NCBI RefSeq assembly: GCF_000969985.1
Contig: NZ_CP009526.1
Coordinates: 4,030,001 to 4,094,000, forward strand
Source: Methanosarcina barkeri str. Wiesmoor
Lineage (GTDB): Archaea > Halobacteriota > Methanosarcinia > Methanosarcinales > Methanosarcinaceae
DNA length: 64,000 nt
Direction of reading: 5' to 3'
The position numbers were made by a program, and so were the translations under genes. Positions 55,897 through 64,000 of this stretch are shown here, piece by piece. The notes under the pieces are model-generated. The model saw only the letters and a program-made list of their open reading frames with translations, was not told where the DNA came from and ran no database searches. How positions within the stretch are numbered: position 1 is the first letter of the stretch; the number at the start of each line of letters is the position of its first letter.

Positions 55897-56936
55897 AAGC
55901 GCAGACCTCCCAGAAGGGCAATGAAAAGCCCGGCTATGATGATATCGGCTGTTGAGCCCGGATTAATTCTCTTTTTGAGAAGCTCGGAGTCAAACTCCTG
56001 TACAGCAGGAAGCAGATCTTCAAAGTCTCTAGTGGTATTACCTGAAGATTCATTATCTGAAGCCTCCTCCCAGGTAGAGAGAATCTCGCCTGCCCTTGAT
56101 GAAACGTAATCTGCAGTATCTGTATCGAATTTGGTCTCGATGAAAGTATCCCTGTACCGGGACAACAATTTCAGGAAGGTATACACAACGGCTTCGTTAA
56201 TACCTGTGCCTGAACAATTCGAAACTGAATTCTCAGCTCCCGGATTTTGAGCCTGCATGAACTCAGTTATGCTTTTTGCTCCCTCAAGACAGCGTCCGAA
56301 GCCCGTAACCCATTCATTTGCAATCAGGTCATACCCTCTGGCAATATCCATAAGCTCATAAAGGGTGACTCCTTTGGCCCTTAACTCAGATGTTGACTCA
56401 GGGTCTCCGAGGTTGAATTCATCCACATTGTTAACCCTCACCCCTGCCACTTCAAAAGCCCTGTAGAACTCGACAGCATCCTCACAGTCAGTTGCCTGAA
56501 CAAAAGCATGTGCATGCACAGCAAGGGCTTCTAATTCGTCCGGTAAGAGTTTATATGGGATTTTTCTGCATGAATTAAAGAGTTCGCCTGCAGCCATTGA
56601 AAGAGGGATAAGTAGCAGAAAGGCGCCGAAATGGGTATTTCCTCCTTTCTGCCAGGCAGAACTCTCACAAACCGCACTTCTGATAAGTGCACCTATCCCG
56701 TTCCTGCTTCTTGCAGCCAGCTCGAGGACAGGGTAAACGCCTACAGAAGACGCTATAAAATGTTCAAAGTAGGTATCAGGATAGTTATGCTCCCTATCGA
56801 CGTTTCCTGGTTTTGGAGAAGCCGAGACCTCAAGTAGCATAGCAAGCTGGGCACAACGGGCAATAAGACTTGAAATCTGTGGGTTTTCTGCCAGTTCAGG
56901 TATCTGGCAGATAAAATCAGTATTATTGGGATTCAT
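55893..56936 (-). CDS. CitG-like triphosphoribosyl-dephospho-CoA synthase family protein
   Basis: 347 residues. It has the family motif SASPKPGNVDREH (about residue 40), GGNTHFGAFLLLIPL and the C-terminal NPGSTADIIIAGLF. CitG makes the prosthetic-group precursor of citrate lyase, but no citrate lyase gene is here and methanogens generally lack it, so another ribosyl-phosphate transfer, perhaps in cofactor synthesis, is more likely. An insert at about 230-315, rich in Ser/Asn/Glu, is unusual. It overlaps MMP9 upstream by 14 bases and DUF447 downstream by 4. Confidence 0.85.
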   Translation of the reverse strand: MNPNNTDFICQIPELAENPQISSLIARCAQLAMLLEVSASPKPGNVDREHNYPDTYFEHFIASSVGVYPVLELAARSRNGIGALIRSAVCESSAWQKGGNTHFGAFLLLIPLSMAAGELFNSCRKIPYKLLPDELEALAVHAHAFVQATDCEDAVEFYRAFEVAGVRVNNVDEFNLGDPESTSELRAKGVTLYELMDIARGYDLIANEWVTGFGRCLEGAKSITEFMQAQNPGAENSVSNCSGTGINEAVVYTFLKLLSRYRDTFIETKFDTDTADYVSSRAGEILSTWEEASDNESSGNTTRDFEDLLPAVQEFDSELLKKRINPGSTADIIIAGLFIALLGGLRF

Positions 56937-58062
56937 TTACCGGAATTCTGGCATGATCCAGTACGTATTCTGCCAGTTGCTTTTTAAGCTTCATGTATTC
57001 TGTGTCAGAGAGCCCAATTGTGTTTAATACTCCGTCTCTGATCCAGCAGGGCTTGGTGATTTTACAACACCAGACAAGGCTTCCGAAGCACGTATCTTCT
57101 CCGTATTCCAGCATTGTGCCTTTCGCAAAGTCAAGCTTTGTCCTGGCAAACTCCTCTGCCGTATATCCCAGTTTTTGGAACTTTTCATGTACAGGACAGG
57201 GTTTTACAGGCAGACAGCAGAAAGCCAGCCCCCTGAAGTCCCCTTCGCTGCAAACGTGCTTTGGAGCATTATACCAGCCTATTGACTGCTGGTAAGAGGT
57301 AACGTTTTCTACCAGTTCCTGTATAAGTCCAGAATTTTCAAGGACTCCCCTGGCAGCGGAAACCATATCAGCCCCTCGGGTAAACATCTCCTTTGCTGCC
57401 TCAAAGTCCTTGACCGAATTGTTTCCTATCAGGAAAAGCCTTGTAGCGTCCCTGTAGTTAAGGATTGCATCAAGATCGGCACCAAAGCCCTCCATTTCGG
57501 CATCAACGTGTATAATATCCGCACCCGCTTTATCGATAAGCCTTGCAAGTTCGATATCATTGACCACGTTTGCCCTTACTTTTACTGAAAGCACAACTCC
57601 TGTTTCCTTTATGGCCCGAATCCAGGCCGAAAGCTTTGGAAGGTCATGGAGAAGAGCTTCTCCCAGTCCGGCTTCGAGCATCTCAGGCTGCCTGCAGTGA
57701 GCGTTCAACTCAAGGATTGCTCCTTCTTCTTTGACAATTTTTGCAGCTTCAATGAGGGGTTCAAGTGTAGTACTCCTGACATTTACAGCTACGGCACTTC
57801 CGGAAGTTACTGCCCGGATTTCCTTTTTCATAAACTCCATAGGTTCATCGGAAATGAACTCTTTTCTACCCCGGGCTACAAGGGCTGAAGCAACAGCTAT
57901 TGAAGCCTTATCCAGGTTAAAGGCTCCAAGAATTACCAGCCCGGCATTGCTTGCATACTGGTTGGCAAAAGCACTATCGACAATTCCTGCCATAGGCGCC
58001 AGTGCAATCGGGTTTTTAAAACGAACATATCCAATATGCAAATCGAACAGACAATCACTCAT
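56923..58062 (-). CDS. Methanogenesis marker protein 9 (Dus-like TIM barrel plus Cys-rich end)
   Basis: 379 residues. The first 260 residues resemble the tRNA-dihydrouridine synthase FMN barrel (PIALAPMAGIVDSAFANQYA, LSVKVRANVVNDIELARL, GADMVSAARG), but the usual Dus catalytic cysteine region is replaced by LNAHCRQPEM. The last 110 residues carry the marker-9 motif AFCCLPVKPCPVH and CFGSLVWCCKITKPCW, cysteines that could hold an Fe-S cluster. Found across methanogens but of unknown reaction. It is the first gene of an overlapping three-gene operon with the CitG-like and DUF447 genes. Confidence 0.85.
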   Translation of the reverse strand: MSDCLFDLHIGYVRFKNPIALAPMAGIVDSAFANQYASNAGLVILGAFNLDKASIAVASALVARGRKEFISDEPMEFMKKEIRAVTSGSAVAVNVRSTTLEPLIEAAKIVKEEGAILELNAHCRQPEMLEAGLGEALLHDLPKLSAWIRAIKETGVVLSVKVRANVVNDIELARLIDKAGADIIHVDAEMEGFGADLDAILNYRDATRLFLIGNNSVKDFEAAKEMFTRGADMVSAARGVLENSGLIQELVENVTSYQQSIGWYNAPKHVCSEGDFRGLAFCCLPVKPCPVHEKFQKLGYTAEEFARTKLDFAKGTMLEYGEDTCFGSLVWCCKITKPCWIRDGVLNTIGLSDTEYMKLKKQLAEYVLDHARIPVNESQ

Positions 58063-58485
58063 GTTTTACCTCTTGAAAATAAGCCTGCAAACTGATATGA
58101 ATTATAGCCATTGCCCGAGATTAAAGTATCTATAAGATTTTTCGGACAAGCCTTGAAGATGGAAAAAGTCCACCCATAACTTACGAATAATAATGCACAT
58201 ATATTAATATTTGGACGTACCCTAAACACACAAAATTTATATAAACTATGAGGAAAGGGCATGTCTATAATCGCTCAGAGAACGAAATAAAATGGGGCAA
58301 TATTAAATAAAAGTATTACCCTATTCCTGTAGAAAAACATTTCCCAGTCGTACGTTTCCCAGTCGTAAAATACATTTAAATCTTAAAATTTTTTTCAATA
58401 TAAAAACTCTATTCAACCTTTTGTAGATTGGGCATTCCAAAAATATATATAATTAGAAAAATATAAGGAGATCACCAAAAGGTAA
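58063..58485. promoter_or_regulatory. Intergenic with RNase P RNA and MMP9-operon promoters
   Basis: 423 bp between divergent transcripts. TATATATAATTAG (58443-58455) and AAATATAAGG (58459-58468) are candidate TATA boxes for RNase P RNA. The MMP9 operon promoter lies towards the left end, with no obvious box. Nothing else. Confidence 0.45.
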
Positions 58486-58853
58486 TATGCGAGAGAGGCT
58501 GGACGGCTGACGGGCCTTTGGGTCTGAGGAAAGTCTCCCCACCGCTCCGGATACACGAACATCTGTAAAGGATGTCGGGCGAGAGCCCGGGCCCTGGCAC
58601 AGAAACGAGAACCATCCCCTGAAAATGCGATGATGCGGAAGCTGAGGTCTCAGGGAAAATGGATGAAACGGCGAATCCTCGTGGGTGCAAGTTGGAAATC
58701 GGGAAGAAGAGAATTCCGGACTCTCCCGGTTGTCTTTGAAAACGCATAGCCGAATGCCGTCACTGCAAGAGTCATCATGACCATTTTCTCCACTGATGGG
58801 TGGCAGGAAATCTTTGCAGGAACAGAAGGGAGCTTACTTGCCTCACTCGCATA
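58486..58853 (+). ncRNA. rnpB: RNase P RNA
   Basis: About 368 nt. TATGCGAG at 58486 pairs with CTCGCATA ending at 58853 (helix P1), and GAGGC (58495) with GCCTC (58840). The universally conserved core is visible: GAGGAAAGTC (58537 on) as CR-I/P4, ACAGAAA (58600) as CR-II, and the 3' P4 strand region ACAGAAGGGAGCTTAC (58822 on). Archaeal type A RNase P, which processes tRNA 5' ends with protein partners. Open frames over this stretch on either strand (for example 58472-58747) are shadows. Confidence 0.92.
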
Positions 58854-58926
58854 AACTTACTTTCCTTTACCTTTTTCCACTCGTTTTTCCTTTACTCCAG
58901 TTTCGTTATCCCTCTATTTTTATAAA

Positions 58927-60102
58927 TCAGTCCTTATCGATTCCTTCCAGGGTAAGAGATTTTATTCTGGAGACAGGTTCAACCAGGCAGAAATTCAACA
59001 GTAACCAGCGGACATATTCTTTATAATTCCTGTTAGTTACCACCTCATCCAGGTACTTATCCAGGATCTCCCTGTTGCTAACAGCCAGTTTGAAAGATGC
59101 CTCAGGAAAACGATGCATTATTTTATCCAGTTTAAGAGAACTGGAAAGATAATTTCCGAATTCCTGCCTGCAACTGAACTCATAGGCTTTAAGGCTATTT
59201 AACTTCAGACTGTACATGACAAGGTCGGCAACGGTCTCCGCAGCAAGCTGTCCTGACCGGATTGCATATGAAAGACCTTCTCCTGTGAAAGCATCTACAA
59301 ATCCGGCAGCATCCCCACTCAGAAGCAGCCTTGAATTGAGGATTTTTCTTTTTATCCCTCCTTTGGGGATAACATGGGACCGAACCGGAAAGTCCCCTGA
59401 TAAGCCGTTTTCCTCCAGAAAATCTAGCAGTGTTTTTTTCGGATGCTCAAGATATTGAGCTGCCCCTACAATTCCTGCAGAATAATATCCGGCATGAGGA
59501 AAGATCCAACCATAACCTCCCTTCGCAACCCCGAAATGAATATTTATAGTGCCTGGAAACCGATTCCTTATTACTTCATCGTCATCAGGAATTTCCGACA
59601 CCAGGCCCAGTCCATATTCTGTTATTTTATCTCTCGGCCTTACTTTGTATTTAAGGGTTCCACCCGACCCTTCTGAAATAAGAACGAAACTCCCCAGATA
59701 AGTATTATCTGTGGTTCTGACTTCAACGAAATCCTCTTTTTCAACCAGGTCAAGAACCTCTTCCCCGGTATGGACCTCAATTCCGGCCCCTCTGGCTTTT
59801 TCAAGCAAAAAGTTATCAAAGACTTTTCTGGAAACCAGCAGAGCCAGGTTATTTTCTTTCATTCCTTCTACAAACCGGTCCCTGAAATAAACCCCCACCT
59901 TTGGGATATTTCTCTCAATTATGGACTCAGGGAGCTTGAAATCCAGGCAAGATAAACCATAAGAAGAAAGAGCCCCTCCACAGGGTTTATACCTTGGAAA
60001 ATTTTCTTTCTCGATTAAGAGGGTTAAAAGTCCCCTTTCCCCGGCTGTCTTTCCTGCCGATGCTCCTGAAGGCCCTCCTCCTACTATGATCAAATCATAC
60101 AT
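58927..60102 (-). CDS. Geranylgeranyl reductase family protein, paralogue 1
   Basis: 391-residue FAD enzyme that saturates geranylgeranyl chains, probably of archaeal ether lipids. N-terminal FAD fold MYDLIIVGGGPSGASAG, the substrate/flavin motif FPRYKPCGGALS with its redox-relevant cysteine, and the LLSGDAAGFVDAFTGEGLSYAI motif near 275-295. GGGTG lies upstream of the ATG. Its nearest relative here is the next gene, and the pair looks like a tandem duplication. Which prenyl substrate each takes is unknown. Confidence 0.88.
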   Translation of the reverse strand: MYDLIIVGGGPSGASAGKTAGERGLLTLLIEKENFPRYKPCGGALSSYGLSCLDFKLPESIIERNIPKVGVYFRDRFVEGMKENNLALLVSRKVFDNFLLEKARGAGIEVHTGEEVLDLVEKEDFVEVRTTDNTYLGSFVLISEGSGGTLKYKVRPRDKITEYGLGLVSEIPDDDEVIRNRFPGTINIHFGVAKGGYGWIFPHAGYYSAGIVGAAQYLEHPKKTLLDFLEENGLSGDFPVRSHVIPKGGIKRKILNSRLLLSGDAAGFVDAFTGEGLSYAIRSGQLAAETVADLVMYSLKLNSLKAYEFSCRQEFGNYLSSSLKLDKIMHRFPEASFKLAVSNREILDKYLDEVVTNRNYKEYVRWLLLNFCLVEPVSRIKSLTLEGIDKD

Positions 60103-60241
60103 ACGAAGACACCCGTTTATGGAATAAGTGCAGCTATAAAGATAGGAATAATCTGCCCTTAAAATATATTAAGGCTGGAACAATAAAAAGACCGAAGACA
60201 TAAAAAAATATGAAAAAGTTCATTAAGTTCTTTTATTCTAT

Positions 60242-61366
60242 TTACCTGAGTTTGAAATTCAAAAGGGCCCAGCGCAGGTAATCCTTATAATCAATCGTAA
60301 AATCCATAACCTCAAGATATTTATCAAGCATTTTATCACTTGATGTGAAGATCTTAAATGTCCGTTCAGGGAAATGATGCATTATCCTGGAAAACAGAAG
60401 GGAGTACTTGAGGTGAGTACCAAACTCAGCACGGCAGAGAGACTCATATTTGCTTAGATCTTTCAGATTTTTTCCTTGCAGACAAACCCTTGCAATTGCC
60501 TCAGCTGCAAACTGCCCTGAACAAATCGCATAGGCAAGTCCCTCACCTGAAAAAGCATCTACATATCCGGCAGCATCTCCGCTTAGAAGGACCCTTGAAC
60601 CCACCACTTTTCTTTTAATTCCTCCCCAGGGGATTTTGTGCCCGTGAAGTTTATATTCTCCGGAAAAGCCATTTTCCTTGAGGAAGTTAAGCATGGCTTC
60701 TTTAGGATGCGGGAAGTCCTTAACAACTCCGCCGATTCCAACGGAATAATAGGTTTTATGAGGGAATATCCAGCCATATCCGCCTCCAGCAACCCCAAAA
60801 TGCAGTTCCACGGCGTCTCCCAGGCGTTTTTCCATTTCTCTTTCGTCAGCAGGAACTTCAGTAACAAGGCAGATTCCATATTCTTCTTTATTATCTGCGG
60901 GCCGCACACAGGTTTTGACAAGTCCATGGGCACCTTCTGCGATTATCGCAAATTTTGCCTGGTATGTCCCCTGCCTGGTATCAACTTCAACACAATAAGG
61001 CATTTCCCTGCAGCACAGAGCTTTTTCTCCGGTATGGACTTCAATGTTTGTTTCTTTTGCTTTTTCAAGAAGGAAATTATCAAATTTGTTCCTGGATACA
61101 AGCGCAGATACCCGATGATCCTTGTGTACCTCAATCAACTGGTCTCTGAAAATGATCCTTGCCCCTGTAACATCCCATTCAATAATATCTTGAGGGAGTT
61201 CAAAATCGAGATAAGACATCGCATGTTCTGAGAGTCCACCCCCGCAGGGCTTGTATCTGGGAAATTCTTCTTTGTCAAGCAGCAGTGTTTTCATGCCAAG
61301 TTTTCCTGCCCTTCTTCCGGCCGAAGCTCCGGAAGGACCACCGCCAATAATGATTACATCATACAT
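60242..61366 (-). CDS. Geranylgeranyl reductase family protein, paralogue 2
   Basis: 374 residues from ATG 61366; the frame opens at 61402, but this ATG has GGTG upstream and starts exactly at the FAD motif MYDVIIIGGGPSGASAG. FPRYKPCGGGLSEH and LLSGDAAGYVDAFSGEGLAYAI follow. Closely similar to paralogue 1 (same spacing and matching blocks such as SRxxFDNFLLEKA). Same strand, 139 bp upstream of it. Confidence 0.88.
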   Translation of the reverse strand: MYDVIIIGGGPSGASAGRRAGKLGMKTLLLDKEEFPRYKPCGGGLSEHAMSYLDFELPQDIIEWDVTGARIIFRDQLIEVHKDHRVSALVSRNKFDNFLLEKAKETNIEVHTGEKALCCREMPYCVEVDTRQGTYQAKFAIIAEGAHGLVKTCVRPADNKEEYGICLVTEVPADEREMEKRLGDAVELHFGVAGGGYGWIFPHKTYYSVGIGGVVKDFPHPKEAMLNFLKENGFSGEYKLHGHKIPWGGIKRKVVGSRVLLSGDAAGYVDAFSGEGLAYAICSGQFAAEAIARVCLQGKNLKDLSKYESLCRAEFGTHLKYSLLFSRIMHHFPERTFKIFTSSDKMLDKYLEVMDFTIDYKDYLRWALLNFKLR

Positions 61367-61892
61367 GAAACGCACCAGAAGACTAATTACTCTGTCACAC
61401 AAATAATTCTATCACGTAACAGGTTAATTATTTAATACTGTTTGTTATTATACGATATTCAATATTAATTATTCAATAAAAATTGATTTTATTATTTGCA
61501 TTTACCTATATAAAGTTAATATAATAGAAAATTCGCCAATGATTGTTTTTTGTTACTTGCTATTGCTCAAAGCAAATAGGTGTAAAAAAATTAAAAAGTA
61601 TTAATAATTAATACAAGGAAAGTAAATTAAATACGGGAACTTCTCAAATAATAAGTTATGCAACTTACATCTGGGAATAACTCTGTGCTTATTTCCCTTA
61701 GGAGAAATCAGTAAAAATCATTAGTATTATTTAATGAGCTCATCCCAAAACCAGCTTTATAATCAAAACTGATAAGAATTTCAGAACTATTTTTCTATGA
61801 CCAGAGACTCATTGATTATTCTTAATTTCATATTTTAGAATTAGTTTTTAGTTATGGGATAAGCTCAATGTGAAAGTTTTATTGTTTTAAAT
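61367..61892. other. Intergenic with MITE
   Basis: 526 bp; AT-rich DNA at 61430-61560 serves as promoter for paralogue 2, and the element at 61736-61866 lies just beyond the stop of paralogue 3. Confidence 0.5.
61736..61866 (-). mobile_element. MITE-like element, family 1, inverted copy
   Basis: 131 bp, the reverse complement of the element at 26323-26453 with good match throughout (GAGCTCATCCCAAAACCAG at one end, GTTATGGGATAAGCTC at the other). Located 26 bp after the paralogue-3 stop codon. Confidence 0.75.
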
Positions 61893-63056
61893 TTATCTGT
61901 GATACTTGTTATTAGAAATGTGGGATTTATTCAGTATTAAGCTTGATAATGCAACATGGATTTTCGAAAAAGATTGATCAAACGTAAGCCCTCTGGAAGC
62001 AGATTCGTACATAATACCTACAGGTAAATAAGACATTACAAGATTAAATGAGAGAGGTAGATTACCATAAAAAAATTTCCCTATGTAATATGCTAACTTC
62101 AAGCCTCGAATAATTTCTCTTTGGTATCTTCTTTGTAGTGCTTGGCGATCAAAAATCCCTGATTTTATACTTGAAGAAATCACCTCAGCAGCAATTGTAC
62201 CACTTTTTACCGCATAATAAATGCCTTCCCCAGTCCAGTATTCTCCAAAACCGGCAGCATCTCCTACCAGGACACACGGAAAATCGGGTTGCTTATAGTT
62301 AATTCCATAATAAGGAATAATATGTCCTTTAAGTTTTTCAGATTCAGGAACAAGCCCAAGCTTTTCAATATAATCAAGAAGATATTTTTGAATATTTTTC
62401 ATTTTTCTATTTGTTGTATAGGCTCCAACACAAACGTATTCATCCTTAGGAAAAATCCACAGATAACCATTTGGAACTGTCCCAAAATCAAAAGTCATAT
62501 TAAATTTTCCAATATTATCCCTGCTTACGGGACAGTTAATTTCCACCGCAAAACCATAAAGGTCTCTCTCAACAATGTTAAATGTTCTATTAACAATACC
62601 GTTAGTACCGTCAGCCCCAATCAAATAATTACATCGGAAAAACTCCGAATCTGTTTTGATACTAAACTCTGCATTCTCCCAGGTAATTTCAGTCACTTTC
62701 ATACCATCAAGAAACGTTGCTCCCGAATCAACGGCCTTTTTAATAAGAAAGTCATCGAATTCTTTTCTTTCAATCATTTTAACAAGTGTTTTATTACCTG
62801 AAATATTGTGAAAGATCTGGTTTTTGTATGAGGTTACAATAGAATTTGTACTGTATTTTACCTCTTTGGAAATCGGAAAATCAAAGGAATTAAACGCTTT
62901 TGCAGTTAAACCTCCTGCACAGGGTTTGTAACGTGGAAAGGAGTATTTATCAATAACAAGCACGTTGATCTTAGACTTAGCTAACATATATGCCGCGTAA
63001 GATCCTGCAGGACCTGCTCCAATAATAACAACATCATATTTTTTCATAGAAATCAT
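61893..63056 (-). CDS. Geranylgeranyl reductase family protein, paralogue 3
   Basis: 387 residues (a second possible start is ATG 63047). KKYDVVIIGAGPAGSYAAYM, FPRYKPCAGGLTAKAF and LVGDAAGFGEYWTGEGIYYA identify the same family, but the sequence is clearly more distant than paralogues 1 and 2 and is richer in AT codons. Probably a different prenyl substrate. It is separated from the pair by the MITE. Confidence 0.85.
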   Translation of the reverse strand: MISMKKYDVVIIGAGPAGSYAAYMLAKSKINVLVIDKYSFPRYKPCAGGLTAKAFNSFDFPISKEVKYSTNSIVTSYKNQIFHNISGNKTLVKMIERKEFDDFLIKKAVDSGATFLDGMKVTEITWENAEFSIKTDSEFFRCNYLIGADGTNGIVNRTFNIVERDLYGFAVEINCPVSRDNIGKFNMTFDFGTVPNGYLWIFPKDEYVCVGAYTTNRKMKNIQKYLLDYIEKLGLVPESEKLKGHIIPYYGINYKQPDFPCVLVGDAAGFGEYWTGEGIYYAVKSGTIAAEVISSSIKSGIFDRQALQRRYQREIIRGLKLAYYIGKFFYGNLPLSFNLVMSYLPVGIMYESASRGLTFDQSFSKIHVALSSLILNKSHISNNKYHR

Positions 63057-63419
63057 TATAAAAATAGAATTTTGGCTATAATTGTTATTAATCTTACAAA
63101 AATATTACTAAAAATAGTAAAGAACTCAGCCATATAAAATTAAGTGCTGATAAAATCTGCAATACCTTATTTGAGGCTGACCTTTAAAAGCTGGTTATGT
63201 TTGTTAAAAGCTGGTTATGTTTGTTAAAAGCTAGTTATGTTTGTTAAAAGCTGGCTATGTTTGGGAACATAATCAGGACAAAATAAGAATTAAGCTGGTT
63301 CTCTCAATTGAAAACAATAAGCTCGCTCGTACTCTTACTCTGATCCCGTTAACCGTATACTAATTTCACAAGAGAAAAAAACCTTAAGAAAAAAGCCTTA
63401 TTATTGCCTCAATTATTGC
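63057..63419. repeat. Intergenic with 20-bp tandem repeat
   Basis: Four copies of TTAAAAGCTGGTTATGTTTG lie at 63184-63263. The rest of the 363 bp is AT-rich without a gene; the last 60 bp run into the DUF116 stop. Confidence 0.8.
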
Positions 63420-64000
63420 TTAATTCTTAAAGATTTCAAAAACATCCAGAACGTTCTGATAATTTACTTCTGTCCCGAAGCAGCCGTCTCTTTCCATAGG
63501 AATACCGTAGCTTACGACTCCCTTACCTTTAAGCGCACGCATGACTTTATTGATTTCGTAATCACAGGCAATCATAAGGACACCATCAGCATCTTCCATT
63601 TTAAGGATGTTTTTTACGTAGGAAGAACCTGTAACAATGAATAATTTATACCCATATTTCTCAGCATCTTTTTTCAACTGAGTAAAGACGCATTTCCCGC
63701 AGGATTTACACTGTATTCCGGTTTGAGTAGAATAAGCCGGGCAGTCAAGACTCCGCATGCAATGCGGCGCCAGGAGAATCCTCTTTTTTGTTTTTGCAAA
63801 ATCAGACTTATAGGCTCGGTTTTTCAGAGATGCCATCCACTTATCCAGAACTCGCGTATCGGAAAATTTAAGGAAAAGGTGTCTCAGAGGCAAATAAAAA
63901 AAATCAAGTATATTTGCGAAAAAACCTGCAAGGTAGACATTTCCTGTGAGACTACGTTTACTGACAACTAGAGCTATGCCAGAAAGAATAAGGGATAAAA
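63420..64000 (-). CDS. DUF116 family protein (5' end outside window)
   Basis: The frame is open to the window edge, reading LSLILSGIALVVSKRS, then VYLAGFFANILDFFYLPL before the previously obvious part, so the annotated TTG at 63893 is not the start. These upstream residues look like membrane segments. The soluble part has cysteines HCMRSLDC, GIQCKSCGKC and IACDYE, probably an Fe-S or metal site, and ends YQNVLDVFEIFKN. DUF116 proteins are of unknown function in archaea and some bacteria. Partial. Confidence 0.85.
   Translation of the reverse strand, partial: LSLILSGIALVVSKRSLTGNVYLAGFFANILDFFYLPLRHLFLKFSDTRVLDKWMASLKNRAYKSDFAKTKKRILLAPHCMRSLDCPAYSTQTGIQCKSCGKCVFTQLKKDAEKYGYKLFIVTGSSYVKNILKMEDADGVLMIACDYEINKVMRALKGKGVVSYGIPMERDGCFGTEVNYQNVLDVFEIFKN

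Noticed and set aside
58472-58747. 91-codon minus-strand frame
   Set aside because: Lies wholly over the RNase P RNA, whose pairing and conserved cores explain the sequence.
60638-61231. 197-codon plus-strand frame
   Set aside because: Antisense of geranylgeranyl reductase paralogue 2, whose motifs are complete.

Overview
The window looks like chromosomal DNA of a methanogenic archaeon of the genus Methanosarcina. The evidence is a dihydromethanopterin reductase of the DmrX type, CofD for coenzyme F420, Sep-tRNA:Cys-tRNA synthase, a methanogenesis marker 9 protein, archaeal Csl4 and Rpo11, an archaeal RNase P RNA, PKD-domain surface proteins, geranylgeranyl reductases for archaeal lipids, and an in-frame UAG inside a conserved gene (the genus decodes UAG as pyrrolysine). 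The species cannot be fixed from the sequence alone. Intergenic DNA is long, AT-rich and full of short tandem repeats and small inverted-repeat elements.

Layout. 0-6 kb: a rhodanese, two low-complexity secreted proteins (Cys-rich and Met/Asn/Thr-rich), a dead ion-channel gene, a hotdog thioesterase. 6-14 kb: tRNA-Gly, ATP-dependent DNA ligase with an amber codon at position 32, PolX polymerase, LysA, a small unknown gene, a surface-protein pseudogene and a winged-helix regulator. 14-25.8 kb: a housekeeping block on the minus strand (hpt, dph2, METTL5-like methyltransferase, csl4, rpoL, pscS), an exported FmdE-like protein, cofD, then on the plus strand an HD hydrolase, an LpdD-like protein, ubiX and tRNA-Pro. 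25.8-33 kb: repeat-rich DNA around two exported PKD-domain proteins, a TolB-like propeller and a subtilase. 33-45 kb: herA-nurA, an orphan membrane protein, a membrane-anchored Mrr-type nuclease between diverged direct repeats, small genes, an aldehyde dehydrogenase, an aerolysin-like pore-forming protein, and a PD-(D/E)XK nuclease with a broken second copy. 45-52 kb: a PHP protein and a complete five-gene peptide/nickel-type ABC importer. 52-58 kb: dmrX, a two-gene exported/membrane unit, and an overlapping MMP9/CitG-like/DUF447 operon. 58-64 kb: RNase P RNA, three geranylgeranyl-reductase paralogues and a DUF116 gene cut by the window end.

How they fit. Several genes serve core archaeal biology: tRNA-dependent cysteine synthesis, diphthamide, exosome, RNase P, break repair (HerA-NurA), cofactors F420 and H4MPT, prenyl-FMN (UbiX) and lipid saturation. 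The accessory parts (nucleases near repeats, pore-former, low-complexity exported proteins, pseudogenes, MITE-like elements) are where new biology is most likely. No CRISPR array, rRNA or intact transposase gene was seen.
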